The position numbers were made by a program, and so were the translations under genes. The notes under the pieces are model-generated. The model made no database searches. It saw only the letters and a list, made by a program, of their open reading frames with translations, and was not told the DNA's origin. From positions 1 through 5,706 of the forward strand of contig JAEZYO010000388.1 of assembly GCA_023419055.1 (NCBI GenBank): 5,706 nt of DNA. Reading direction: 5' to 3'. Positions 1 through 5,706 of the stretch are shown here, in pieces. How positions within the stretch are numbered: the stretch's first letter is position 1; each line of letters opens with the position of its first letter. This DNA is from Pseudomonadota bacterium. Its GTDB lineage: Bacteria > Myxococcota > Polyangia > Polyangiales > Polyangiaceae.

Positions 1-1232
1 GGCAAGGACGACTGCTCGGCTTTCACCGACGCCACCTCGGGCGCCCGAACGCGAACGCCCGCGCTCGAGCCGATCGGGGGCGGAGCGTCACTGCTCGCGA
101 CGCCGCTCGGCGCCTTTTCATTGAACAGCCGCAGCGCCGAGAGCACCACCAAGAGCACCACGACGGCCACGAAACCCCCGAGGGTGAGCCGGCTCCGAAG
201 TTTCGACTTCGAGCTCACCATGACCTTCACCGAGCTGTTCACGGGAGGGGACGAGAGCAGCGTCGGCCCTTGAGGATCGGCACCCCGCCCCGAGACCACC
301 CGGGCCTGGGGTAGCTCTCCGGCAAAGGCCCCAGAAGGCACGCCGAACGCAGGCGGTCTCACGGGCGCGTAGGCGCTCAAGATCTTGCTCAGCTCTTGCA
401 AATCCTGCGGCCGGCGCGCCGGGTCCCGCGAGAGCATCTGCATCACGAAGGTCGCGACCTCGTGCGGCAGCTCGGGGTTCAGGCGCTCGAGCGGGATGAT
501 GCCCGCGCTTACCAGACGGGTGATGACCTGAGCCAGGTTCTCGCCCTCGATCGGGCGCGTCCCCGACAGGCACTCGTACAAGATGACCCCGAGCGACCAG
601 ACGTCGGCGCGGTGGTCGACGACCTTTTCGCCCGTCGCCTGCTCGGGCGCCATGTAACACGGCGTACCGAGCATCGAGCCCGTGTCCGTGAGCTGCTCGG
701 CGAGCCCGCGCTCGAGGTAGCGCTCGGCCGAAAGCTTGGCGATCCCGAAGTCGAGTACCTTGACCACGGTCTCGTCGCCGCGCCGCTCGATGAACAAATT
801 CTCCGGCTTCAGATCGCGATGCACGATGCCGAGCGAGTGCGCGGTCCCGACCGCGGACACCACGGGCAAGAGCAACGCAGCCGTCTCCTCCAGGCTCAGG
901 CGCTCGTCGCGCGCGAGCTTCTTCCCCAGGGTTTCCCCCTGGAGGAGCTCCATCACCATCACCGGGCTCTGGTCGTCGAAGTCGAAGACGTCGATGATCT
1001 CGACCACGTTCGGGTGCTTGAGCGCGCTCGCGGCGGAAGCCTCGCGCAAGAAGCGCTGGCGGAGCTCACCCTTCGCGCGCCCGCCGTCTCGCAGGAACTT
1101 CATGGCGACGGAGCGGCGCGTCACGGTGTGGAGCGCGGCCCAAACGGTGCCCATGCCGCCTTCGCCCAGGTGCTCCTCGAGACGGTACCGTCCCGCGATC
1201 AGGCTGCCCGCCGAGAGGGCCGACTCCGACAT
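1..1232 (-). CDS. Membrane-anchored Hanks-type Ser/Thr protein kinase, 3' end off the left edge
   Basis: Eukaryotic-like Ser/Thr kinase that would transfer phosphate from ATP to proteins in the cytoplasm. 410 codons are visible before the window ends. Kinase landmarks appear in order: glycine-rich loop GEGGMG (residues 23-28), ATP lysine K45 in VAMKF, E64 as probable helix-C glutamate, catalytic loop HRDLKPEN (138-145, base D140), DFG (161-163), GTPCYMAPEQ (189-198), DVWSLG (210-215) and the closing arginine around R273. After a Pro/Ser-rich juxtamembrane stretch, a hydrophobic helix at about 351-367 is preceded by basic residues (KSKLRSR). The C-terminal part should therefore lie outside the membrane, and it is cut by the window. 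All core catalytic residues are present. The ATG at 1232 puts the domain at residue 15, usual for these kinases, but has no clear ribosome-binding site. The frame stays open upstream to about 1511, and an ATG at 1349 would add 39 Ser/Arg-rich residues. Substrates are unknown. Confidence 0.95.
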   Translation of the reverse strand, partial: MSESALSAGSLIAGRYRLEEHLGEGGMGTVWAALHTVTRRSVAMKFLRDGGRAKGELRQRFLREASAASALKHPNVVEIIDVFDFDDQSPVMVMELLQGETLGKKLARDERLSLEETAALLLPVVSAVGTAHSLGIVHRDLKPENLFIERRGDETVVKVLDFGIAKLSAERYLERGLAEQLTDTGSMLGTPCYMAPEQATGEKVVDHRADVWSLGVILYECLSGTRPIEGENLAQVITRLVSAGIIPLERLNPELPHEVATFVMQMLSRDPARRPQDLQELSKILSAYAPVRPPAFGVPSGAFAGELPQARVVSGRGADPQGPTLLSSPPVNSSVKVMVSSKSKLRSRLTLGGFVAVVVLLVVLSALRLFNEKAPSGVASSDAPPPIGSSAGVRVRAPEVASVKAEQSSL

Positions 1233-1291
1233 GCTGGCGCTGCTTATAGACGATCTCGCTTCCGGGATAGCAGTGCTCGAGGGCTTTCTTC

Positions 1292-1409
1292 CGTCGATTT
1301 TCGACGCGGCGGGCGCGACTGTCCGGAATTCCGAACAACTCGTGGTCATTCTTCCGGTCGAAGGGCGGCGCCTCTTCTCCTCTACCTCGAGGTAGGGCAC
1401 GCTCGAGCG
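1292..1409. repeat. Cluster of four perfect palindromes upstream of the kinase
   Basis: Four perfect inverted repeats lie within 118 bases: CGTCGA-TTT-TCGACG at 1292-1306, CGGAATTCCG at 1324-1333, CTACCTCGAGGTAG (14 bp, no spacer) at 1382-1395 and CGCTCGAGCG at 1400-1409. They sit 60-180 bases upstream of the kinase ATG, where operators for its regulation could lie. Two share the core CTCGAG, common in GC-rich DNA, so part of the cluster may be composition. They are not copies of a single longer motif. An operator role is inference. Confidence 0.4.
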
Positions 1410-1490
1410 CTGCTCCGTCTCGCCCGTATGTCGGCAGGGATTCGCGGAGCGTAGGCGCGAGACCCCAATGACGCGACGCCGCAGCCGGGG

Positions 1491-1518
1491 CTCGACAAGC
1501 CGCGCTGGGTCCTATCCT
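1491..1518 (+). promoter_or_regulatory. Sigma-70-like promoter candidate with no gene behind it
   Basis: CTCGAC at 1491-1496 and TATCCT at 1513-1518 are separated by 16 bases and resemble a GC-adapted -35/-10 pair. The open frame downstream on this strand (GTG near 1536) has poor third-position G/C use and looks like the antisense shadow of the minus-strand remnant. If the promoter is active, it would make an RNA antisense to that remnant. Chance matches of this quality are common. Confidence 0.2.
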
Positions 1519-1560
1519 GCTCGCGGTAACCGAGGGTGACTCCACGAGCGCCGATGCTCT

Positions 1561-1777
1561 CACGGCGACGTAGCGCACCGATGCTCCCGCGCCGTTGCGC
1601 TCCTGAACGCGGACCTTGGTCTCGCGCTCTTCACGCGACGGTATCTCGATCTCGGGCCAGTAGTGATCGGCGAGGTAAAGGCGAGTCGAGGCATTGGCGA
1701 ACCCGCTCGAGGTCGCGATTCTTTGACCAAGGGTCGAAGAGCCCGAACCATTCCGCGGGTGCACGGCCCTTCTCGCT
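1561..1777 (-). pseudogene. Frameshifted coding remnant, family not recognised
   Basis: On the minus strand, a frame open from 1777 reads EWFGLFDPWSKNRDLERV followed by RQCLDS, with mainly G/C third positions, then decays and hits a TGA at 1633-1631. Around 1684 the coding-like signal passes to the next frame, which reads LYLADHYWPEIEIPSREERE and continues to SVRYVAV at 1561. Dropping one base near 1683 would join the two into one plausible soluble segment of about 70 residues. A third stretch of coding character (ESIGARGVTLGYREQD) follows in the first frame to about 1500. No start codon or ribosome-binding site belongs to it, and a TGA lies just upstream at 1780-1778. I do not recognise the family. 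The alternative is that this is non-coding GC-rich sequence that mimics codon bias. Confidence 0.33.
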
Positions 1778-1885
1778 TCATGGGCTCCCTTACCGCGCTG
1801 GTAGGGCGCGTGGTGGGAGCCATCACCGTCTCGGCCGAGCGAGCGTGCGAACGCCCGGGACACGACGAGGCCTGTTTGGAACTCT

Positions 1886-1899
1886 CAATCGTTCGATTG
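1886..1899. repeat. Short inverted repeat CAATCG-TT-CGATTG
   Basis: A perfect 6-bp inverted repeat with a 2-base centre, in a locally AT-richer patch about 30 bases beyond the hairpin that follows the lipoprotein gene. It could be a small protein-binding site. Nothing else supports a function. Confidence 0.2.
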
Positions 1900-1927
1900 C
1901 GACGGAAACTCCGTCATCTGTGACACG

Positions 1928-1957
1928 CCGGCCCGGGGGCGGCTTCCCCTGGGCCGG
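1928..1957 (-). terminator. Strong GC hairpin after the lipoprotein gene
   Basis: Reading the minus strand, CCGGCCC pairs with GGGCCGG, and after one A/C mismatch GGGG pairs with CCCC around a loop of about 6 bases. The hairpin begins 6 bases after the lipoprotein stop codon, where a transcript end is expected. No T-run follows, so it is not a textbook intrinsic terminator. Hairpins without a U-tract are common at transcript ends in GC-rich bacteria and may instead stabilise the 3' end or act with Rho. Confidence 0.6.
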
Positions 1958-1963
1958 AGGAAC

Positions 1964-3046
1964 CTACTGCTGCTTCTGGAGATAGTAGGTCTTCTTCTCT
2001 TCGAGCTCGGAGAGGCTCTTCAAGCGGAGAATCGTCGTGTCGACGGGGTCGAGCGTCAGCTCGTAGGGATAGACGGTGAGCTGTCCAGTCGCTGCAAGGT
2101 TGGCGAAGCACCCGTCAGAGTTGCAGTTGCAGACGCTGTGGTGCGGCATCAGGCAGAGCTCGAAACGACCACAGTGCACGCGGTCTTCCTCGTTCAGCGA
2201 TTCTCCCGCGTAGCAGCCCTCGGGCGCGTCGCAGGAGGAGGCGTCGTCGACGATGCTGTAGAGCCGGTCATCGCCCATGCAGGCGTAGCAAGCGTGCGCG
2301 CTCGCTGACGCGACGGGCGCCTGCAACTGGCACCAGCTGTCCCACGTTTCCATGACCAGGATGTGGAAGGACATCTCGCTCCCCTGGCCGTTCTCGCTCA
2401 CGACGGTGTACGGAAAGCCCGGGTATCGTTTCAGGTGCCCGAGCCCGAGCAGGTCCTCGGCGTCGTCGGCATCCCTGTTCGTGAGGTACGGTTCCTCCGG
2501 GTCGGAGATCTCTGGCAGAGCGGTGGGCTCTCCGAATAGCAGCGTACCCTTGCCCTGCGCGTCGAGGACGAGCTCGATGCGCTGCGGGCCGCTGCCCGTC
2601 ACCCAGGTCCCCGCGAGCGGCGTGACCGTCAGCTCTGCACCGTCGAGCGCCGCGTCGTACGCGGCCTCGAGCGCCGTCCCGATCTCCTCACATTCCTCTT
2701 CTGCAGGCGGGTCTGCGCCCTGGTTCGTGTCCAACGTGTCCTGGCAAAGCTCCTCCGGTTCCTCCTCGTTCCCTCCGGCGCCGGGGCTCGCCCCGGCCGA
2801 GGTTCCGCCCTCGCCCGCGGTACCGGTGCCTCCGTGTGACGGCGCGTTGCCCTCGCCCGAGGCCTTTCCGCCCGTTCCAGCTGTCCCGCCGGATCCGGTG
2901 CCGGCCTCGGTTTCCTTTCCTTCGGTCTGGTCGGGATCACGACCCCCGGTGCCGCCCGAATCCATGCCTGTTCCGAGCGTCGACACCTCACCGCAGGCGT
3001 AGAGCGAGGAGAGAGTGACCAAGATCGTGAGAGAGCGAAGGTTCAT
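1964..3046 (-). CDS. Cys-rich exported lipoprotein with a Gly/Ala/Thr linker
   Basis: A 360-residue lipoprotein of unknown function. Residues 1-17 form a lipoprotein signal peptide ending in LYAC, with C18 as the lipidated cysteine. G19 after it is not a membrane-retention Asp, so an outer-membrane location is plausible. Residues 21-93 are a Gly/Thr/Ala/Ser-rich linker, a style common in myxobacterial lipoproteins. The folded part (about 97-360) has a beta-rich stretch, LAGTWVTGSGPQRIELVLDA (144-163), that looks lipocalin-like, although that is only a resemblance. Ten cysteines follow between 239 and 313, including CYAC (253-256) and CNC (306-308). The even number suits periplasmic or surface disulfides. 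The start has GAGG (3053-3056) 6 bases upstream. The gene lies 62 bp after the TPR-like membrane protein on the same strand with no terminator between, so co-transcription is likely. It is followed directly by a hairpin. Confidence 0.88.
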   Translation of the reverse strand: MNLRSLTILVTLSSLYACGEVSTLGTGMDSGGTGGRDPDQTEGKETEAGTGSGGTAGTGGKASGEGNAPSHGGTGTAGEGGTSAGASPGAGGNEEEPEELCQDTLDTNQGADPPAEEECEEIGTALEAAYDAALDGAELTVTPLAGTWVTGSGPQRIELVLDAQGKGTLLFGEPTALPEISDPEEPYLTNRDADDAEDLLGLGHLKRYPGFPYTVVSENGQGSEMSFHILVMETWDSWCQLQAPVASASAHACYACMGDDRLYSIVDDASSCDAPEGCYAGESLNEEDRVHCGRFELCLMPHHSVCNCNSDGCFANLAATGQLTVYPYELTLDPVDTTILRLKSLSELEEKKTYYLQKQQ

Positions 3047-3108
3047 GGTGTGCCTCGAGTGTCGCGATTAATCCGTCGGCGGGAGCACGCGGATCACGAA
3101 ATCGACCT

Positions 3109-3912
3109 TCAACGGTCGAGCAGCTCGCGAGCGCGAGCAGCCTGTGGTCCAGCGATGCCGCGCGCGACGATGAGCTCTGCGAGGGCGCGCGCACGCCCGA
3201 TGTTTCCGAGGCGGTTCTCCGCCTCCATCCTCAAGAACAGCACTTCGGTCAGGAGCTGCTGACGCGGAAATCGCGCTTCATACGAGGCGAGCAGGGCGAG
3301 CGCATCGGCGGCGGCGCCGCGCTTCAGAGCCGCGCGCCCTTGATCGACGAACTTTACTTCGGCGGCGAGCAGAGCGCTTGTCGTTGGCACCGCTTCGTCG
3401 AGCGTCGGCGCGACACCAGGAGTTTTCGCCCTTCGCTCCTCGATCGCCTTCGACGGTGCAGGCTCATTCGAGCTCCCGGAGGGCACGACGCCAGGAACAC
3501 TTCGGGCGTCGAGCGTCGCCGGATCGCGCGGAGTGACGGCCGGTGGCGACGGAGCGAGCACGTTCGCGGGCTTCGGTTCCGGCTCCGGGATGACCGCGCG
3601 CACCAGCGGAACCGTGAGCATTCCACTCAAGAGGCCGATGCCGAGCCATTGCGCCACCGACCCGAGCGTGATCGCGCCGCCTCCTATTGCCGCAGAAGTA
3701 CCACCTGACGCCGTACCGACCGCGGCGAGCTTCGCGCCAGCAGCAGTGGCGCCGGCAGCTTTGGCGACGCTGCTCGCTGCGGCGGCGAGCGTCGCGGCTT
3801 TGGTCGCACGCCGGAGCGCTACCGCGGACGGCCTCTCTTCTGCACCGGCTCGCAGCAAGAGCGACGCGAGCGGACTCGACGAGTTTCTCGACAAGCGTTC
3901 GGGATCGATCAT
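3109..3912 (-). CDS. Single-pass membrane protein with a TPR-like C-terminus, coupled to the ECF sigma gene
   Basis: A 267-residue protein of unknown function. Residues 1-36 are polar and residues 37-80 are extremely Ala/Gly-rich. A hydrophobic segment at about 88-108 (QWLGIGLLSGMLTVPLVRAV) is the likely membrane helix. A Pro-rich linker (109-175) leads to a helical C-terminus (178-267) with motifs such as ALKRGAAADALALLASYEAR and AENRLGNIGRARALAELIV, which resemble tetratricopeptide repeats of YbgF-like periplasmic proteins. With no cleavable signal, the likely topology is cytoplasmic N-terminus and periplasmic repeats. The ATG overlaps the sigma-factor stop in ATGA, implying translational coupling. 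This is the usual place of an anti-sigma factor, but the protein has no cysteine, so the HxxxCxxC zinc anti-sigma motif is absent. The open frame extends upstream to 4260 within the sigma gene, and that extension is spurious. It may regulate the sigma factor or be an envelope scaffold. Confidence 0.87.
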   Translation of the reverse strand: MIDPERLSRNSSSPLASLLLRAGAEERPSAVALRRATKAATLAAAASSVAKAAGATAAGAKLAAVGTASGGTSAAIGGGAITLGSVAQWLGIGLLSGMLTVPLVRAVIPEPEPKPANVLAPSPPAVTPRDPATLDARSVPGVVPSGSSNEPAPSKAIEERRAKTPGVAPTLDEAVPTTSALLAAEVKFVDQGRAALKRGAAADALALLASYEARFPRQQLLTEVLFLRMEAENRLGNIGRARALAELIVARGIAGPQAARARELLDR

Positions 3913-4481
3913 TTCCTTGCCTCCCGGAAACCGAGCCGGCGTTCCACTCGATTCAGGCGTTGCGCAAACTCCTCGCGCGCGCGACGCAGGCGCGAAGCGG
4001 CGGTGCCACGCGGAATACCGAGTAGCTCCGCGATCTCGTTCGTGGGGAGCTCCTCGAGCTCGAACAGCACGAACACGGTGCGAAGATCGCTCGGCATGGC
4101 ATCTAGAATTGCGTCCAAGAGCGCGCGCGCCTTGTGGCGATCGACGAGCTCGTCGAGGGAAGGGACGTCCTCTTCGGCGCAGTCCAGATCGCCGGTTGCG
4201 GTCGGCTGCACGCGCTGGCGCCTGGACTCGCGCCACTTGGCGGCGGCCCGGAGCGCGCACCCGTAGAGAAAGGCGCGTTCACTGCCGGCGCGGATGCTGG
4301 CGATGCGCGTACACGCCACCGTGAACACCTGCTGTGCGGCGTCGTCAGCGTCCGCTTCACCGAGCCCGAGGCGCCGGAGCAGGCGCCAGACTTCCTTGAA
4401 ATGGGCCCGAACGAGGGCCTCTACGGCTTCGGTGGTTTCGCCTTCGTCCGGCTTCACCAGGCGAAGCGCAGGGTGGATCAT
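3909..4481 (-). CDS. RNA polymerase sigma factor, ECF (sigma-70) type
   Basis: A 190-residue alternative sigma factor that would direct RNA polymerase to a small regulon. Region 2 spans about residues 20-88: ALVRAHFKEVWRLLRRLG, then DADDAAQQVF (44-53), matching the ECF D-x-x-D-x-x-Q-x-V-F pattern, then AFLYGCALRAAAKWRESRR near the -10-recognition part. An acidic linker (95-112) separates it from region 4 (about 115-178), which includes DAMPSDLRTVFVLFELEELP and a helix-turn-helix, TNEIAELLGIPRGTAASRLRRARE, that would bind the -35 element. The length is normal for ECF factors, with no C-terminal extension. AGGAGG (4487-4492) sits 5 bases before the ATG. The gene lies 48 bp after the outer-membrane protein gene, and its stop overlaps the start of the next gene. 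No classic anti-sigma gene is in the window. Autoregulation from a promoter upstream of 5546 is plausible but not shown. Confidence 0.95.
   Translation of the reverse strand: MIHPALRLVKPDEGETTEAVEALVRAHFKEVWRLLRRLGLGEADADDAAQQVFTVACTRIASIRAGSERAFLYGCALRAAAKWRESRRQRVQPTATGDLDCAEEDVPSLDELVDRHKARALLDAILDAMPSDLRTVFVLFELEELPTNEIAELLGIPRGTAASRLRRAREEFAQRLNRVERRLGFREARK
3920..3924 (-). promoter_or_regulatory. Ribosome-binding site fixing the start of the membrane TPR-like gene
   Basis: GGAGG on the minus strand, 7 bases before the ATG at 3912 and inside the last codons of the sigma-factor gene. It selects this start over the longer open frame that reads back through the sigma gene, and it supports coupled translation across the ATGA overlap. 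Confidence 0.75.
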
Positions 4482-4529
4482 CGCGCCCTCCTGGGCTTCC
4501 CCGTTAATCCGCCGGGGCGCCCTCGGTGA

Positions 4530-5546
4530 TCACAAAAACTCGATCCCCACGCCGACCCTTGCCGCAAACCCCAGCGCCGGAGTCCGAAAAATCCGCTCTG
4601 TCGGTTCCGCGAACACGAACTGGTGGCGCACCCACGGCGCGCCGAGCTCGGCCTGGCCCTCGAGCGACACCCGTTCGCCGAGTCGCCCCCGCAGCCTGCC
4701 CAAGAGGGCGCTCGCGGCCCAGAACACGGTCCCCGCAGCGCCCTCTCTCAAGGCCGAACCCTCCTCACCCTGGCCATGGAGCGCGCCGAGCTCGATCGCA
4801 AGGCAAGCTTCACCCGATAGGCTCAGCGGCAGGCTCCGGGAGAGCGGGCAACCCTCGATGCGACCACCCACGAAGGTGAACTTCGCGAGCCGCTCGTCGA
4901 CGTACGTCCCGCCGAACCCGTAGAGACCCGACAGGCGAAGTGACCAACCCCGAGCGCGCGGCGCCAAGCGAACGAAGGCGTCCGATCCGAAAGCGACATC
5001 GGGAGCCAACCAGCTGTTCACCCAACCGCCCGCACCGGCTTCCAGGTTCATGCCTTCACTGCTTGCGGCAGGCACGGGCGCCGCATCGCGAATGTCGGCG
5101 CGGCGTTTCGCAGTCGCGCTCGGCGCTTCGGAAACCGGTGGAGGCTCACTTGCAGGAGCCGACGGCAGCTCAGCGTAACGAACCGGCTCGGCCGCGGGCT
5201 CCTCGGCGGCACCGAACGCGAGCGCCGTGATCAGCGCCAAACCGGACGCGAGCTCGTCGCAAGAATCTCCCTCGATGGTGCGCTCGACGCGTGGAGCGCC
5301 CGCTTCTTCGAGCACGAACGAAGCGCGTCGCAGGGAAGGCTCCAAACGAACCTCGACGCTCATCGCCGAGCCGTCGAGCGAGCTCACGGAGGCTTGCTCG
5401 TCGTCGAGCAGCCGGGCACGCACCTGGGCGCGGAACTCTTGCTCGTTCGGGCACTCGGGCGGCGCGCTGTAACGCCAGTGAACACCCTCCTCCGCGACAG
5501 CCGAGCCGCAGCACAGCAAGTACGCTAGCGGTATCGCGCGCCTCAT
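4530..5546 (-). CDS. Exported two-domain protein, probable outer-membrane beta-barrel
   Basis: A 338-residue protein of unknown function. The ATG at 5546 gives a clear Sec signal peptide, MRRAIPLAYLLCCGSAVA, with likely cleavage after A18. The open frame runs 50 codons further upstream to 5696, but that part looks non-coding and would bury the signal. GGAAGG sits just ahead of this ATG. The N-terminal domain (about 20-113) has WRYSAPPECPNEQEF and SCDELASGLALITALAFG. C32 and C96 could form a disulfide. A Pro/Ala/Glu linker (114-160) follows. The remainder (about 165-338) alternates hydrophobic and polar residues in short Gly-rich strands (for example WSLRLSGLYGFGG) and ends VGVGIEFL, which suits a small outer-membrane barrel. 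C233 and C248 may also pair. A domain order like this is, to my knowledge, common among Polyangia proteins of unknown function. It is first in a likely operon with the sigma factor. Confidence 0.85.
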   Translation of the reverse strand: MRRAIPLAYLLCCGSAVAEEGVHWRYSAPPECPNEQEFRAQVRARLLDDEQASVSSLDGSAMSVEVRLEPSLRRASFVLEEAGAPRVERTIEGDSCDELASGLALITALAFGAAEEPAAEPVRYAELPSAPASEPPPVSEAPSATAKRRADIRDAAPVPAASSEGMNLEAGAGGWVNSWLAPDVAFGSDAFVRLAPRARGWSLRLSGLYGFGGTYVDERLAKFTFVGGRIEGCPLSRSLPLSLSGEACLAIELGALHGQGEEGSALREGAAGTVFWAASALLGRLRGRLGERVSLEGQAELGAPWVRHQFVFAEPTERIFRTPALGFAARVGVGIEFL

Positions 5547-5661
5547 CACCTTCCACGCCCTTATCGACCAAGAGCCACGCCTCGTCCATAGCCGTTGACG
5601 CTGGTGAGGCGCCGCGACGCCCTCACGAGAAGATTCCCAAGGGATCGAGGCCCCGAACCGG
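5547..5661. promoter_or_regulatory. Probable leader and promoter region of the sigma-factor operon
   Basis: Upstream region of the first gene in the four-gene block. On the minus strand there is a GGAATC resembling an ECF -35 element, but the next GTC lies only 13 bases on, shorter than the usual 16-17, so I do not call a promoter. No strong sigma-70 pair is visible. If the plus-strand reading at the right edge is a gene, this would be a shared divergent control region. Confidence 0.3.
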
Positions 5662-5706
5662 GTGAGGTCGAGCCTCAAGATCTGGCCGAAGAACACCGTC
5701 CCGTAC
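5662..5706 (+). CDS. Possible start of an astacin-like metalloprotease, runs off the right edge
   Basis: Fifteen codons from a GTG read VRSSLKIWPKNTVPY in frame to the window end, and the last 21 codons of this frame, from 5644 on, all end in G or C. WPxxxVPY resembles the beginning of the catalytic domain of astacin (M12A) proteases, typically WPNGxVPYxID. The zinc site (HExxHxxGxxH) would lie beyond the window. Against it: two in-frame TGA codons (5596-5598, 5605-5607) leave no room for a signal or propeptide, and no ATG is present. It could be a leaderless enzyme, a gene truncated at its 5' end, or chance. The opposite strand also has good third-position G/C here. Confidence 0.22.
   Translation, partial: MRSSLKIWPKNTVPY

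Larger units (their letters stand above)
1233..1927. other. Gap without an intact gene, between the kinase and the lipoprotein terminator
   Basis: About 700 bases with no convincing full-length gene on either strand. Open frames exist in several registers, but each is rich in Arg, Ser and Pro and none keeps a coding-like third-position pattern along its length. What can be seen is a minus-strand coding remnant that changes frame (about 1561-1777), several perfect palindromes at 1292-1409, a small inverted repeat at 1886-1899, and a promoter-like pair on the plus strand at 1491-1518. The kinase promoter and leader should also lie here, but I could not pick out a clear -35/-10 pair for it. Confidence 0.6.

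Noticed and set aside
396..1454. Plus-strand open frame of 352 residues
   Set aside because: It is the antisense of the Ser/Thr kinase, very rich in Arg, Leu and His with no recognisable domain. The opposite strand carries every kinase motif.
1066..1863. Minus-strand open frame of 265 residues across the kinase start and the gap
   Set aside because: Its left part runs antiphase over the kinase domain, whose frame is certain. Its middle loses codon bias where another frame gains it. Only short patches look coding, and these are reported as a remnant.
1663..1923. Plus-strand open frame of 86 residues with a coding-like second half (from the ATG near 1780)
   Set aside because: The second half has good third-position G/C use, but there is no clear ribosome-binding site and no recognisable domain. 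It lies opposite minus-strand frames with similar bias, so the signal is ambiguous.
1536..1985. Plus-strand open frame of 149 residues behind the promoter-like pair
   Set aside because: Third positions are often A or T, unlike the real genes here, the product is Arg/Ser-rich, and it overlaps the end of the lipoprotein gene.
3047..3108. ATCCG/CGGAT inverted repeat between the membrane protein and lipoprotein genes, considered as a terminator
   Set aside because: The arms are only 5 bp with a loop of about 15 bases and no T-run, too weak to claim termination.
3913..4260. N-terminal extension of the membrane TPR-like protein
   Set aside because: It overlaps the sigma factor in another frame, is Arg-rich, and a good ribosome-binding site marks the ATG at 3912 instead.
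3533..4324. Plus-strand open frame of 263 residues
   Set aside because: It is antisense to the membrane TPR-like gene and the sigma factor, and its composition is low-complexity Ala/Arg.
5547..5696. Fifty-residue N-terminal extension of the exported barrel protein
   Set aside because: It would place a polar, Arg-rich stretch ahead of a clear signal peptide, and its codon bias fades before the ATG at 5546.

Overview
The window is GC-rich and reads like a genome of the Myxococcota, probably Polyangia. The reasons are a Hanks-type Ser/Thr kinase with a transmembrane anchor, a lipoprotein with a long Gly/Ala/Thr-rich linker, strong G/C preference at third codon positions, and an extracytoplasmic-function (ECF) sigma factor packed among poorly characterised envelope proteins. 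This placement is inferred from protein style, not from a marker gene. All five convincing genes lie on the minus strand, so transcription runs from right to left.

Region by region, from the right: bases 5547-5706 hold the leader of the first gene and, at the very edge on the plus strand, a few codons resembling the start of an astacin-type metalloprotease domain (weak). Next comes a tight block: an exported, probably outer-membrane protein (5546-4530); 48 bp later an ECF sigma factor (4481-3909); overlapping its stop by 4 bases, a single-pass membrane protein with a helical-repeat (TPR-like) C-terminus (3912-3109); and 62 bp later a Cys-rich lipoprotein (3046-1964). A strong GC hairpin lies 6 bases past the lipoprotein stop and probably ends the transcript. 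Bases 1233-1927 hold no intact gene. They contain an apparently frameshifted coding remnant and an unusual group of perfect palindromes. The Ser/Thr kinase starts at 1232 and runs off the left edge.

Working model (inference): the four-gene block is an envelope signalling unit. A sigma factor is translationally coupled to a membrane protein with the topology of an anti-sigma factor but without a zinc anti-sigma motif, and it is co-transcribed with two exported proteins that could be sensors or targets. The kinase is a separate signalling gene. No RNA genes, insertion sequences, CRISPR arrays or origins were seen.
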